DNA of 18,299 bases from Alphaproteobacteria bacterium UBA6062. GTDB taxonomy: Bacteria > Pseudomonadota > Alphaproteobacteria > Sneathiellales > Sneathiellaceae. This document shows, in pieces, positions 6,657-15,628 of this stretch (positions are counted from its first letter, which is position 1; each line of letters begins with the position of its first letter). The notes below the pieces were generated by a model that did no database searches, was not told the origin of the DNA, and saw only the letters and a list, made by a program, of their open reading frames with translations. The position numbers and the translations under genes are program-made. The stretch lies in the NCBI GenBank assembly GCA_002428885.1, contig DIYE01000285.1, positions 1 through 18,299 of the forward strand, written 5' to 3'.

Positions 6657-8363
6657 TCAGAAAAGTCCTGTAATCCGGCCTTCTTCATCCACATCGATTT
6701 TGTCCGCCGCCGGTACTCTCGGCAGGCCTGGCATGGTCATGATATCACCGCAGACAACAACCACGAACTCCGCCCCGCCGGCAACTCGGATTTCCCGGAT
6801 CGGCACAACATGGTTGGAAGGAGCGCCCTTTAGATTGGGATCGGTGGAGAAGCTGTATTGTGTCTTGGCGATACAGACCGGATAATGACCGAAGCCTTTA
6901 TCCTGCAGATCCTGGAACTGGGTGCGGACCTTTTTATCGGCAATGATGTCGTCAGCCGCATAGATCTTCTGGGCAACCGCCTTGACCTTGTTCCAGAGCG
7001 TTTCATCATCCTTATACATGAGAGAGATGTCGCGGGCAGGCTCTTCCAGCTGATCGGCCACGGCATAAGCGAGGGCTTCCGCACCTGCACCGCCATTGCC
7101 CCAATGGTCCGAAACGATGGCCTTCACATCATGGGCTGCACAGATTTCATCAAGCGCCTGAATTTCCGCTTGGCTGTCTGCAGAGAATTTATTGATGGCC
7201 ACAATGACCGGCAGGCCGAATTTGCGCAGGTTATCGATATGGCGTGTGAGATTGCGGGAACCTTTCTGGACGGCTTCCACATTTTCCTGGCCTAGATCTT
7301 CCTTGGCAACACCACCGTGCATTTTAAGGGCACGAATAGTCGCCACAACAACAGCAACTTCCGGATTGAGCCCGGCTTTACGGCACTTGATATCCAGGAA
7401 TTTTTCCGCACCGAGGTCCGCGCCGAAACCGGCTTCGGTTACTACATAGTCCGCGAGCTTGAGGGCCGTTTTGGTTGCGAGGACGGAGTTACAGCCATGG
7501 GCGATGTTACCGAAGGGGCCGCCGTGGATAAAGGCGGGGTTATTCTCCATTGTCTGAACCAGGTTGGGTTGGAAAGCGTCTTTAAGAAGTGCTGTCATGG
7601 CACCATGGGCGTTTAATTCCCGGGCAAAAACCGGTTTTCTCTCCCGGGTGTAGCCAACCACAATATTGCCCAGCCGTTTCTTCAGATCATCAAGATCCGT
7701 GGCGAGACAGAAAATGGCCATGACTTCCGAAGCAACAGTGATGTCAAAATGATCTTCCCTTGGAAATCCGTCCGCAATGCCGCCCAGACTGTTGACGATA
7801 TTTCGAAGCGCCCGGTCATTCATATCTACAACCCGCCGCCAGGTAATACGTCGCTCATCCAGGCCGAGCTCATTCCCCCAGTAGATATGGTTGTCGATCA
7901 TGGCGGACAGTAGATTGTTGGCAACGCCGATGGCATGGAAGTCGCCAGTGAAATGCAGATTGATGTCCGTCATGGGAACAACCTGCGCATATCCGCCGCC
8001 GGCCGCCCCGCCTTTCATACCGAAGCAGGGGCCGAGCGACGGCTCCCGAAGGCAGATCATGGTTTTTTTGCCGATCCGGTTCAGCGCGTCTCCCAAGCCA
8101 ACGGTGGTCGTCGTTTTCCCTTCGCCGGCCGGCGTCGGAGTCATGGCCGTTACGAGGATAAGCTTGCCGTCCGGTCTGTCTTTCAGGCTGTTGATATAAT
8201 CCAGTGAAACCTTGGCTTTGTAGTGACCATAGGGTTCCAGATTTTCCGCTGCGATTCCGAGGCGATCCTCGGCAATGCCCAGAACCGGTTTCATATCCGC
8301 TTCATTGGCGATTTCGATATCGCTTTTCGGGTTTTCATGTTGTGATGTCATCGGCTTATCCAC
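6657..8363 (-). CDS. fhs: formate--tetrahydrofolate ligase
   Basis: A protein of up to 568 residues that makes 10-formyl-THF from formate, THF and ATP; run in reverse it releases formate and conserves ATP. The P-loop [12 protein letters not shown] is at 76-87, followed by [19 protein letters not shown] and the [12 protein letters not shown] segment. Length fits the family (about 555-570). The longest form begins with GTG at 8361-8363, with AGGAAG 11 bases upstream. An ATG four codons in (8349-8351) is an equally reasonable start and would give 564 residues. The gene is transcribed divergently from soxB and precedes the GlxA-type regulator. It probably disposes of one-carbon units produced by demethylation, through methylene- and formyl-THF. 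No FolD is encoded in the window, so that step must come from elsewhere. Confidence 0.94.
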   Translation of the reverse strand: MDKPMTSQHENPKSDIEIANEADMKPVLGIAEDRLGIAAENLEPYGHYKAKVSLDYINSLKDRPDGKLILVTAMTPTPAGEGKTTTTVGLGDALNRIGKKTMICLREPSLGPCFGMKGGAAGGGYAQVVPMTDINLHFTGDFHAIGVANNLLSAMIDNHIYWGNELGLDERRITWRRVVDMNDRALRNIVNSLGGIADGFPREDHFDITVASEVMAIFCLATDLDDLKKRLGNIVVGYTRERKPVFARELNAHGAMTALLKDAFQPNLVQTMENNPAFIHGGPFGNIAHGCNSVLATKTALKLADYVVTEAGFGADLGAEKFLDIKCRKAGLNPEVAVVVATIRALKMHGGVAKEDLGQENVEAVQKGSRNLTRHIDNLRKFGLPVIVAINKFSADSQAEIQALDEICAAHDVKAIVSDHWGNGGAGAEALAYAVADQLEEPARDISLMYKDDETLWNKVKAVAQKIYAADDIIADKKVRTQFQDLQDKGFGHYPVCIAKTQYSFSTDPNLKGAPSNHVVPIREIRVAGGAEFVVVVCGDIMTMPGLPRVPAADKIDVDEEGRITGLF

Positions 8364-8396
8364 TGTTTAGAGTGCTTCCTGTCAACCGGGTGACCG

Positions 8397-8410
8397 GAGG
8401 GTATCCCCTC
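8397..8410. repeat. inverted repeat GAGGG-TATC-CCCTC
   Basis: Perfect 5-base arms around a 4-base loop, located 34-47 bases upstream of the fhs GTG start. It could form a small hairpin in the fhs leader or be chance. The neighbouring sequence also has GTCA-N6-TGAC at 8381-8394 and CCGG-GTGA-CCGG at 8386-8397, so short symmetric elements are concentrated here. Confidence 0.4.
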
Positions 8411-8444
8411 TCTTCTGACGGCAGATTGTGGAACATCGTGCGGC

Positions 8445-8461
8445 GCGAACGGGTTGTTCGC
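8445..8461. repeat. inverted repeat GCGAAC-N5-GTTCGC, possible operator
   Basis: Perfect 6-base arms separated by GGGTT, near the middle of the fhs-soxB divergent region. A further GTTC follows at 8463-8466. The size and central location suit a regulator-binding site more than a terminator, because no T-run follows on either strand. Confidence 0.45.
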
Positions 8462-8500
8462 TGTTCATAAAACGACACTAACTCTTCAACAAACGGTGGC

Positions 8501-8516
8501 GCAAGCTTTGGCTTGC
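8501..8516. repeat. inverted repeat GCAAGC-TTTG-GCTTGC
   Basis: Perfect 6-base arms with a 4-base loop, about 135 bases upstream of the soxB start. As RNA it would be a stable hairpin. It is not followed by a T-run, so it is not a standard terminator. It may be a leader structure or an operator half-site arrangement. Confidence 0.42.
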
Positions 8517-8578
8517 TCAAAAGGAAAACACGTCCCTGTGAACGGGTGTCGGATTTCGTTCAAAAAATGACCGATCAG

Positions 8579-8589
8579 GACATTTTGTC
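8579..8589. repeat. short dyad GACA-TTT-TGTC upstream of soxB
   Basis: A small symmetric element about 60 bases before the soxB ATG, with slightly extended imperfect arms (CAGGACA / TGTCTG). It is weak evidence alone, but it lies in a region with several dyads. Confidence 0.25.
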
Positions 8590-8650
8590 TGGACGGAGCC
8601 ATGGCAAAGTTCATACCCTCGCACAACGTTTAACTGAGAGGCGACGGTTG

Positions 8651-9901
8651 ATGGCCAGATACTCTATATACTCGATCGCGCGTAATGCGCTGAAGCACCA
8701 TAAGGACTGGCCTCGCCAGTGGCGTAGCCCGGAACCGAAACCCGATTATGATGTTATCATAGTCGGCGGTGGCGGACATGGTCTGTCGACAGCTTATTAT
8801 CTCGCAAAAGAGCATGGCATCACGAATGTGGCGGTTCTGGAAAAGGGCTGGTTGGGCGGTGGTAATACGGCGCGGAACACAACCATTGTCCGGTCCAATT
8901 ACCTTTGGGATGAAAGTGCCGGCATTTATGAAAAATCCCTTAAACTCTGGGAGGGTCTGTCGCAGGATATCAATTATAATGTAATGCTCAGTCAGCGGGG
9001 TGTCCTAAATCTGGCCCATAATCTTGGTGATGTGCGGGAAGGCCAGCGACGGGTCAATGCCAACCGGCTCAACGGTGTTGATGCTGAATGGCTGGATGCG
9101 GACGGGGTGAAGGAATTCTGTCCGATTATCAATACCTCGAAAAAGGCGCGGCATCCGGTGCTGGGCGCAACTTTGCAGCGGCGCGGTGGTGTCGCCCGGC
9201 ATGACAGTGTTGCCTGGGGATATGCCCGCGCGGCAGATGAGCGGGGCGTCGATATTATCCAGAATTGCGAAGTCACCGGCATTCGAAGGGATGAGGGTAA
9301 GGTGACCGGTGTTGAAACCACCCGAGGCTTTATCGGCGCCAAGAAAGTGGCTCTGGTAACCGCCGGGCATAGTTCTGTCCTGGCAGCCATGGCGGATGTT
9401 CGGTTGCCCGTTGAAAGCCATCCGCTTCAGGCGCTGGTTTCTGAACCCATCAAACCGGTGATCGACTGCGTCGTGATGTCCGGCGCTGTCCATGTCTATG
9501 TAAGCCAGTCTGACAAAGGTGAGTTGGTCATGGGGGCTGGTATTGATAGTTTTAATTCCTACGGCCAGCGGGGCAGTTTCCATGTGATTGAACATCAGTT
9601 GGGCGCCTGTCTTGAGCTTTTCCCGATCTTTAGCCGCGTTCGTATGATGCGAAGCTGGGGCGGTATTGTGGATACTTGTCCAGATGCTTCACCTATTATT
9701 TCAAAAACACCGGTTAATGGATTGTATATCAACGGAGGTTGGGGAACCGGCGGCTTTAAGGCGACGCCGGGATCCGGTTGGTGCTTTGCCCATACGGTGG
9801 CGAAGGATGAACCTCACCCCTTAAACGCCCCGTTCAGTCTGGATCGCTTCACTTCGGGCGCGCTTGTGGATGAGCATGGCGCTGCCGCTGTGGCCCATTA
9901 G
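8651..9901 (+). CDS. soxB: sarcosine oxidase subunit beta
   Basis: A 416-residue catalytic flavoprotein subunit of heterotetrameric sarcosine oxidase. The dinucleotide-binding motif [10 protein letters not shown] lies at 35-44, followed by [25 protein letters not shown] sequence. His184 in ARHDSVAW aligns with the histidine (173/175 in characterised enzymes) that covalently carries [14 protein letters not shown] (256-266), WGGIVDT and [12 protein letters not shown] are also typical, and the protein ends EHGAAAVAH like corynebacterial SoxB. The ATG at 8651 gives the usual family N-terminus ([13 protein letters not shown]), so it was preferred to more upstream starts in the open frame; GAGAGG at 8636-8641 precedes it. 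It demethylates sarcosine to glycine with O2, giving H2O2 and methylene-THF together with SoxA. The TAG stop overlaps the soxD ribosome binding site. Confidence 0.95.
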   Translation: MARYSIYSIARNALKHHKDWPRQWRSPEPKPDYDVIIVGGGGHGLSTAYYLAKEHGITNVAVLEKGWLGGGNTARNTTIVRSNYLWDESAGIYEKSLKLWEGLSQDINYNVMLSQRGVLNLAHNLGDVREGQRRVNANRLNGVDAEWLDADGVKEFCPIINTSKKARHPVLGATLQRRGGVARHDSVAWGYARAADERGVDIIQNCEVTGIRRDEGKVTGVETTRGFIGAKKVALVTAGHSSVLAAMADVRLPVESHPLQALVSEPIKPVIDCVVMSGAVHVYVSQSDKGELVMGAGIDSFNSYGQRGSFHVIEHQLGACLELFPIFSRVRMMRSWGGIVDTCPDASPIISKTPVNGLYINGGWGTGGFKATPGSGWCFAHTVAKDEPHPLNAPFSLDRFTSGALVDEHGAAAVAH

Positions 9902-9911
9902 GAGATCTGTC

Positions 9912-10208
9912 ATGTTGCTGATTAAATGTCCCTGGTGTGGCGAGCGGCCTGAAACGGAATTTCACTATGGCGGAGAAGCCCATATTGAGCGACCGGAAAA
10001 TCCCGAAGCGCTGAGTGATGAAGAATGGGCGAACTTCCTGTTTATGCGAAGCAATGTAAAAGGCCTGTTCCGGGAACGATGGCACCACAGTAACGGCTGC
10101 CGTCGCTGGTTTAATGTCCTGCGCAACACGGTCTCTCACGATATTCTGGCGGTTTACCGGATGGGTGAGAAGCCCCCCGTTATTGAACCTGCGGAGGAAA
10201 ACCGATGA
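9912..10208 (+). CDS. soxD: sarcosine oxidase subunit delta
   Basis: A 98-residue zinc-binding subunit of the SoxBDAG complex. Cys6 and Cys9 (KCPWCGERPE) and His59 and Cys63 (WHHSNGCRRWFN) occupy the positions of the four zinc ligands of characterised delta subunits, which strongly supports both the assignment and the ATG at 9912. Starts further upstream in the open frame would destroy that numbering. The ribosome binding site TAGGAG (9899-9904) contains the soxB stop codon, giving translational coupling. The 3' end overlaps soxA by ATGA. Confidence 0.95.
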   Translation: MLLIKCPWCGERPETEFHYGGEAHIERPENPEALSDEEWANFLFMRSNVKGLFRERWHHSNGCRRWFNVLRNTVSHDILAVYRMGEKPPVIEPAEENR

Positions 10209-13200
10209 GCAGGGTCAACAGAACATCCGCCGGGGGCCGGGTTGACCGGCAGAAAATCCTCAATTTCACCTTCAACGGCGTCCGCTATACCGGCATTCAG
10301 GGAGACACGCTGGCGTCGGCTTTGCTTGCCAATGGCGTTTATCTGGTCGGGCGGAGTTTCAAATATCACCGCCCGCGCGGGATTGTAGCCGCTGGTGCGG
10401 AAGAGCCCGGGGCTATGGTTCAGCTGGAGGAGGGAGCTGAGACCCAGCCCAATATCCGAGCAACCCAGATTGAGCTTTATGAAGGGCTGAAAGCATCCAG
10501 TGTTAATGTCTGGCCCAGTGTTGATTTTGATATCAGCGCCGTGAATGGCCTGTTTGCAAAAATCATGACGGCCGGGTTTTACAATAAGACCTTCATGTGG
10601 CCCAAATCTTTCTGGATGAAGTTCTACGAACCCGTCATTCGCCGGGCTGCGGGTTGGGGCAGGGCGCCGGAAGAAAGAGACCCGGATCTTTATGATCACC
10701 GGCATATTCATGCGGATGTCGTGGTGGTCGGCGCAGGCCCCGCCGGTCTTATGGCTGCTTTGGAGGCAGCCAGGGCCGGGGCACGGGTTCTCGTCGTTGA
10801 TGAGCAGAGCGAGCCGGGCGGCCGGTTACTGTCGGAAAAACGGGTCATTGACGACCTGCCTTCTGAAGAATGGATCGCGTCGATTGTTGAAGAGCTGGAC
10901 AGTCTTGATGAGGTCACCATTCTGAGCCGGACCGTCCTGTTCGGGTATTATGACCAGAATTATCTATGCGCGGTCGAGCATAGAACAGATCATCTGCCGC
11001 TTGCGAACCGTTCGGGACAGGCGAGGCAACGGACCTGGCATATTCGGGCCAAGGAGGTAATTCTGGCGACGGGTGCCCATGAAAGACCGCTGGTCTTCGC
11101 CGATAATGACCGCCCCGGTATCATGCTGGCCGGGTCTGTTCAAAGCTATGTGAACCGATACGGCGTTTTGCCGGGCAAGCAAATGGTGCTGTTCACCAAT
11201 AATGATGGTGCCTATGAAGCCGCGCTCGATATGAAAGCGGGTGGAGCGGCGATCAAGGTGATTGTTGACGTCCGTAAAGAGCCTGGATCTGTTGCAGATG
11301 AAGCGGAAGCTGCCGGAATTGAGGTCCTGAAAGGATATGCGATTACGGCAACCAGAGGACGGAAGCGGATCAGTTCTGTCGAGGTCCGGACCGTTCAGAA
11401 AGGTGCCAGGCAGTATACAAGTGCGGGGCGCTGGATCGAATGTGATCTGCTGGCCATGTCCGGTGGATGGAGTCCGGTGGTTCATCTGTTCAGTCAGTCC
11501 CAGGGCAAGCTTGCTTTCAATGAGGAGAAGTCCTGTTACCTGCCGGATAAGTCTGTTCAGAAACAGCGCGTAGCCGGCTCGGCGGGAGGTGAGTTTTCCC
11601 TTGCTGCCTGCCTGAATGATGGTGTTTTTGCCGGCCGGGCCGCAGCCAAGGAAGCGGGTTTTCTGTTTAAAACACCGCCGTTGGAACCGGTTGTGGAGGC
11701 GCCTGATCCAGGATTGCCGGAACCTTTCTGGATTGTTCCCGGCTCGGTGCCGGTCGGGGAAGGAAGCGCCAAGCATTTTGTTGATCTGCAGAATGATACA
11801 ACAGCGGCGGATATCGCCCTTGCCACGCGGGAAGGTTTTGAAAGTTCGGAACATGTGAAGCGTTATACTCTGACCGGCTTCGGAACGGATCAGGGAAAGA
11901 CCTCCAATATCAACGCGTTGGGTATCCTGTCCGGACTTCTGGACAAACCAATGACGGACATCGGCACAACGACCTTCCGACCGCCCTATACGCCGGTTTC
12001 CTTCGGGGCGCTGGCCGGGCGCAATCTCGGTCGCTGGTCAGATCCGGTTCGGGTAACCTCCATCCATGACTGGCATGTGGATAACGGTGCCTTGTTCGAG
12101 AATGTGGGCCAGTGGCACCGCCCCTGGTATTACCCCAAAGAAGAGGAGACCATGCAGCAGTCCCTGAACCGGGAATGTCTATCTGTTCGAAAGGGCGTTG
12201 GAGTGCTCGATGCGTCCACGCTAGGCAAGATTGATATCAAGGGCCCGGACGCGGCGGAGTTCCTCAATCGTATGTATACCAACGCCTGGGCAAAGCTGGG
12301 TGTTGGGCGGGTACGTTATGGTCTGATGTGCCATGAAGACGGTATGGTCTTTGATGACGGTACAACGGCCCGGTTGGCCGAGGATCATTTCCTGATGACC
12401 ACAACAACCGGTAATGCTGCCCAGGTGCTGGACTGGCTGGAAGACTATCTACAAACGGAATGGCCGGACCTGAAGGTTTATTGCACATCCGTAACCGAAC
12501 AATGGGCGACGGTCTCCATCGCCGGTCCCAAAGCCAGGAAGTTACTGGGCAAACTGGCCCCTGATATGGATCTCAGCCCGGAAGCCTTTCCGTTTATGAG
12601 TTTTCAGGAAGGGACGGTTGCTGGTATGGAGGCCCGTATCTTCCGTATCAGCTTCACCGGAGAGCTTTCCTTTGAAATCAATGTTCCCTGGCATGCCGGG
12701 CACGCTCTTTGGGATGCCGTGATGGAGGCCGGAGCCGAGTATAATATCACGCCCTATGGGACGGAAAGCATGCATATCCTGCGGGCCGAGAAGGGCTTTA
12801 TCATTGTCGGGCAGGAAACAGACGGAACCACAACGCCCCAGGACCTCGGGATGGACTGGATCATTTCCAAGAAGAAGCCCGATTATATTGGCAAACGGTC
12901 CTGGAGCCGGGAAGATACATCCAGTTCGGATCGCAAGCAGCTGGTTGGTCTGCTGACAGAGAATAAGGATGAGGTTCTGCCGGAGGGTGCCCAACTGGTG
13001 TTTGACCGGTACGCGCCTGTTCCCATGCCGATGGTCGGTCATGTGACATCAAGTTATTATAGCGCAGCCCTTGGACGGTCTATCGCGCTGGCTTTGGTCA
13101 AAGGCGGTCAGGCAAAAGAGGGCGAGGTCATTTTTGCTCCGCTGGAGGGGAAAACAGTAAGAGCGAAAATAACCGGGCCGGTTTTCTATGATAAAGAAGG

Positions 13201-13225
13201 GGAGAAGCTTGATGGGGAAGTTTGA
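10205..13225 (+). CDS. soxA: sarcosine oxidase subunit alpha
   Basis: A 1006-residue subunit, slightly long but within the family range. Residues about 17-100 form a ferredoxin-like (Fer2_4) domain that has lost all cysteines, as is normal for SoxA. Residues about 170-500 are the NAD-binding flavoprotein-like part, with VVVVGAGPAGL (172-182), EPGGRLL (203-209) and ATGAHERPLVF. From about residue 610, starting near DWHVDNGALFENVGQWHRPW, there is a GcvT-like folate-binding domain that captures the methylene group on THF and ends near the C-terminus. The ATG overlaps the soxD stop (ATGA). The last 14 bases overlap soxG, whose ribosome binding site (GAAGGGGAG, from about 13196) lies inside soxA, so the four subunits are probably made in coupled stoichiometry. 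Confidence 0.95.
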   Translation: MSRVNRTSAGGRVDRQKILNFTFNGVRYTGIQGDTLASALLANGVYLVGRSFKYHRPRGIVAAGAEEPGAMVQLEEGAETQPNIRATQIELYEGLKASSVNVWPSVDFDISAVNGLFAKIMTAGFYNKTFMWPKSFWMKFYEPVIRRAAGWGRAPEERDPDLYDHRHIHADVVVVGAGPAGLMAALEAARAGARVLVVDEQSEPGGRLLSEKRVIDDLPSEEWIASIVEELDSLDEVTILSRTVLFGYYDQNYLCAVEHRTDHLPLANRSGQARQRTWHIRAKEVILATGAHERPLVFADNDRPGIMLAGSVQSYVNRYGVLPGKQMVLFTNNDGAYEAALDMKAGGAAIKVIVDVRKEPGSVADEAEAAGIEVLKGYAITATRGRKRISSVEVRTVQKGARQYTSAGRWIECDLLAMSGGWSPVVHLFSQSQGKLAFNEEKSCYLPDKSVQKQRVAGSAGGEFSLAACLNDGVFAGRAAAKEAGFLFKTPPLEPVVEAPDPGLPEPFWIVPGSVPVGEGSAKHFVDLQNDTTAADIALATREGFESSEHVKRYTLTGFGTDQGKTSNINALGILSGLLDKPMTDIGTTTFRPPYTPVSFGALAGRNLGRWSDPVRVTSIHDWHVDNGALFENVGQWHRPWYYPKEEETMQQSLNRECLSVRKGVGVLDASTLGKIDIKGPDAAEFLNRMYTNAWAKLGVGRVRYGLMCHEDGMVFDDGTTARLAEDHFLMTTTTGNAAQVLDWLEDYLQTEWPDLKVYCTSVTEQWATVSIAGPKARKLLGKLAPDMDLSPEAFPFMSFQEGTVAGMEARIFRISFTGELSFEINVPWHAGHALWDAVMEAGAEYNITPYGTESMHILRAEKGFIIVGQETDGTTTPQDLGMDWIISKKKPDYIGKRSWSREDTSSSDRKQLVGLLTENKDEVLPEGAQLVFDRYAPVPMPMVGHVTSSYYSAALGRSIALALVKGGQAKEGEVIFAPLEGKTVRAKITGPVFYDKEGEKLDGEV

Positions 13226-13766
13226 GCATTGGCACTCTCCTTTTGAAGGCCAGGAAAATCTGTTTTCAGATGCTTTGAAAGCTCAGCCTTTTACAGCGCA
13301 GGTCAACCTGCGAGGTAACCCGGACGATGGAGTCTTTAACGGCTGGGTTAAAGACAGTTTGGATCTTGAATTACCCTTGGAGCCTAACCGGATATCTGAA
13401 GGCAAAGGCTGCAAAGCGCTATGGTTGGGGCCAGATGAGTGGCTGGTCATTGGATCTGACGAAGGATTGGCATCTGATTTATCCTCACCGCCTGATGGTC
13501 TGCACTCAGCGGTGACGGATGTCAGTGCCAACCGGGTTATTCTGGAACTGAGCGGCCCTCATGCCCGGGATGTGTTGTCAAAATCCTGCGAACTGGATTT
13601 TCATCCCCGGGTCTTTGGAACGGGTATGGTCGTTCAGACCCTTCTCGCTAAATCTCAGGCTATCATCGAGCAGGTTGGCGGCGACCGGTATCATCTCTAT
13701 GTCAGGAATTCTTTTGCACGCTATGTGGCGGAATGGCTGTCGGATGCGCTGCTGGAGTTTCAGTAG
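13212..13766 (+). CDS. soxG: sarcosine oxidase subunit gamma
   Basis: A 184-residue subunit with weak sequence conservation, recognised by its position after soxA and by the gamma-type segments KALWLGPDEWLVIG, AVTDVSANRVILELSGPHARDVLSKSCELDFHP and RYHLYVRNSFARYVAEWL, which form a GcvT-like fold. The ATG at 13212 lies 8 codons after the first in-frame ATG (13188) and has the purine-rich GAAGGGGAG just upstream, so it was preferred. The start overlaps soxA by 14 bases. The 3' end overlaps the convergent transporter gene by 65 bases, with no terminator between them. Confidence 0.92.
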   Translation: MGKFEHWHSPFEGQENLFSDALKAQPFTAQVNLRGNPDDGVFNGWVKDSLDLELPLEPNRISEGKGCKALWLGPDEWLVIGSDEGLASDLSSPPDGLHSAVTDVSANRVILELSGPHARDVLSKSCELDFHPRVFGTGMVVQTLLAKSQAIIEQVGGDRYHLYVRNSFARYVAEWLSDALLEFQ

Positions 13767-14667
13767 CTTTCTTTGACGCTCGCAGGCGCGCCAGGAAAAC
13801 GAGCAATGTTCCGGCAAGAACGGCCAGGGACAGTACGAGACTTTCCACGTCGAAACGGGGTTCTTTGATCAGGCCACCAGCTGTTGCAAGCTGTTCAAAA
13901 GCCAGTCCGGCAAAGGGCAGCAGGGAAATGGCCGCCATATAGTTGCGCGCACCGATCAGCTTGATGGACCAAAAGGCGAAAACCATAGAGGGAGCCCGCA
14001 AGAAGATACCGACGGCAACGCCGGCAATCAGCATTTGCATATTCCAGTTTTCCTGGCTTAATCCGCCCTGAAAAAGCTTGCTGATCAGAAACAGGGCTGC
14101 TGTTATCAGCAAAACAGAGCCTGTAAAACGCAAGCGGACGCCTGGCTCCGAAGAGACATTGTCAGGGTGCCGTTCCGCGACAATACCCATTGCGACAACG
14201 CAAGCGGCGTTCAAAATCATAAGGATGGCAACTTCCTCCCGGATCGGGCTATCCAGTCGGAGAACCAGTAAGAAAGCCGCAGCTGTGATGATCAGATGAC
14301 CGGGCCATTCCAGCCTGGCAAGGCGCTGCCCCTGAACCATCCAGATGGCTGCAGCAACCAACGGAACCGTTATGGTTCCCATGGAGCCCGCTTCCAGCAC
14401 GCTGACCCAGACCAGCATAGCCGTATAGAGAGCGGCAGAGAGAACGCGCAAGAGACCCAATATCCAGGTGAAAGGTCTTTTAAAACTCGCGAGAGGAAGT
14501 GTTTTGCGCCCCCCCATAGCCAACAGGACGGCACCGCCTACAGTGAGCTGGATAAAGGTAAAAAGCCAGGGATCCAGGGCAAGATCAAGCAGTAAAATCC
14601 TGCTGACAACACTGAGCGCTGCCCAGAGAAGAGTTGCTGTTATTGTGACCAGGATTGGGGCAGACAT
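13702..14667 (-). CDS. EamA/DMT-family membrane transporter
   Basis: A 321-residue very hydrophobic protein with about ten predicted membrane segments in two halves, the typical EamA (drug/metabolite transporter) layout. The first segment starts at ILVTITATLLWAALSVVSRILL, and later ones include LVAAAIWMV, VLLITAALFLIS and LSLAVLAGTLLVFLARL. The last 25-30 residues form a polar tail with ASKKATETPAAHPTA that lies inside the 3' overlap with soxG. ATG at 14665-14667 has GGAG seven bases upstream. The substrate cannot be told from sequence; export or uptake of an amino acid or metabolite is the family norm. The divergent LysR gene 94 bases away is its likely regulator. Confidence 0.85.
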   Translation of the reverse strand: MSAPILVTITATLLWAALSVVSRILLLDLALDPWLFTFIQLTVGGAVLLAMGGRKTLPLASFKRPFTWILGLLRVLSAALYTAMLVWVSVLEAGSMGTITVPLVAAAIWMVQGQRLARLEWPGHLIITAAAFLLVLRLDSPIREEVAILMILNAACVVAMGIVAERHPDNVSSEPGVRLRFTGSVLLITAALFLISKLFQGGLSQENWNMQMLIAGVAVGIFLRAPSMVFAFWSIKLIGARNYMAAISLLPFAGLAFEQLATAGGLIKEPRFDVESLVLSLAVLAGTLLVFLARLRASKKATETPAAHPTAIPPHSVQKNS

Positions 14668-14761
14668 AAGGAAACTCCGTTAAGATTATAAAGGGAGTTT
14701 TGTTGATTTAATGAAATAAATAAATTCCATAAAATACTATCAAGTGTTAAAAATATGTATC
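14668..14761. promoter_or_regulatory. AT-rich divergent intergenic region, EamA transporter / LysR
   Basis: A 94-base AT-rich stretch, clearly poorer in GC than its surroundings, separates the two divergent genes. This is where LysR regulators usually bind to control themselves and the divergent gene. A TTGATT at 14703-14708 is a candidate -35 element for lysR, but no -10 at standard spacing was convincing. No exact T-N11-A dyad could be assigned. Confidence 0.4.
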
Positions 14762-15625
14762 ATGGATTGGTCAGATCTTCGCATATTCCTGGCGGTTGCC
14801 CAGACAGGAAGCCTGAGGCAGGCTGCCGGGCTGCTTCGCGTGACGCAGCCGACCGTTTCCAGGCGACTGCGCACATTGGAAGCTGATTTGGGACTCTCCT
14901 TGTTTGACCGGGACCGGGATGGTCACCGGCTGACCGCGGCAGGGGCAGAATTACTGCCGGATATCAGAGCAGCAGAGACGGCTGTCTTACGGGTGGAGCA
15001 GAGATCTCTCGGGCTTGTCGGTCAGTTTCAGGAAACTGTTCGTGTGGAAGCCGGGGAAACGGCTGCTGTTATTCTGGCACAGGGCATGTCAGCAGAACGG
15101 GAAGGGCCGAAAATTGAACTGCTGGTGACCGGGCTATCGGAAAAGGCAAGTGGCCGACAGCCGGATATCCTGGTAAGTCATGGCTTGCCGGAAGAGGGAC
15201 GGGCTATCACGCGGCGTGTCGGGTCGGTCTCTGTTGCGGTTTATGGCTTGCCCGTATTTTCAGAGGGCCGGACAATTCCGCTCAGTGATGCGGATCTGTC
15301 TACCTTGCCATGGCTGGGCTTTGTGGAAGAGCAGGAACATTATATTACCATGCGCTGGCTGCGCCGGATGATGAAAGATCGGCCACCGTCTGAACGCCTC
15401 ATGAATACGGACCTGATGATTGCCGCTGCCAGCGCGGGAGCAGGGGTTGCGGTCTTACCCTGTTTTAAGGGAGAGGCTGCACTGGGGCTCAGCAGACTGA
15501 CAGCCCCTATTGAGGAATTGCAGGCCGACTACTGGGTGGTCATCAATCCTGATCTTGCCCGGAACACAGCCATTCGGTCGGCGGTTGACTGGATCATTCG
15601 CTGTTTCGATCAGTTGGATTTCTGA
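14762..15625 (+). CDS. LysR family transcriptional regulator
   Basis: A 287-residue regulator. The N-terminal winged HTH (about 1-60) reads DWSDLRIFLAVAQTGSLRQAA, then TQPTVSRRLRTLEADLG, then LFDRDRDGHRLTAAG, all typical of LysR proteins. The effector domain is about 85-287 and is less conserved, with ADLSTLPWLGF and AASAGAGVAVLPCF. A GTG at 14744 is an alternative start six codons upstream; the ATG at 14762 matches the usual MDW(S/D)DLR start, although no good ribosome binding site precedes it. It is divergent from the EamA transporter and probably controls it. The stop is four bases before the shared terminator. Confidence 0.88.
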   Translation: MDWSDLRIFLAVAQTGSLRQAAGLLRVTQPTVSRRLRTLEADLGLSLFDRDRDGHRLTAAGAELLPDIRAAETAVLRVEQRSLGLVGQFQETVRVEAGETAAVILAQGMSAEREGPKIELLVTGLSEKASGRQPDILVSHGLPEEGRAITRRVGSVSVAVYGLPVFSEGRTIPLSDADLSTLPWLGFVEEQEHYITMRWLRRMMKDRPPSERLMNTDLMIAAASAGAGVAVLPCFKGEAALGLSRLTAPIEELQADYWVVINPDLARNTAIRSAVDWIIRCFDQLDF

Positions 15626-15628
15626 CAT

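Larger units (their letters stand above)
8364..8650. promoter_or_regulatory. divergent control region between fhs and soxB
   Basis: A 287-base stretch without a supported gene, between two divergent operons of the same pathway. The frame of soxB is open back to 8513, but the extra 46 residues have no counterpart in the beta subunit of known sarcosine oxidases, so they are treated as non-coding. The region holds several short inverted repeats, listed separately. No convincing -35/-10 pair was found on either strand. The target site of the GATase1-AraC regulator encoded next to fhs would be expected here (inference). Confidence 0.6.

Noticed and set aside
8513..8650. 46-residue N-terminal extension of soxB
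   Set aside because: Known beta subunits start at the (M)xRYS segment, matched at 8651. The extension covers the inverted-repeat control region and has no family match.
8364..8650. A glycine, SAM or THF riboswitch in front of soxB or fhs
   Set aside because: None of the conserved core motifs of these riboswitches could be recognised on either strand; only short unrelated hairpins are present.
10964..11854. 296-codon open frame on the minus strand inside soxA
   Set aside because: It lies opposite a continuous family-conserved region of sarcosine oxidase alpha. Its translation shows no domain and reflects codon bias on the other strand.
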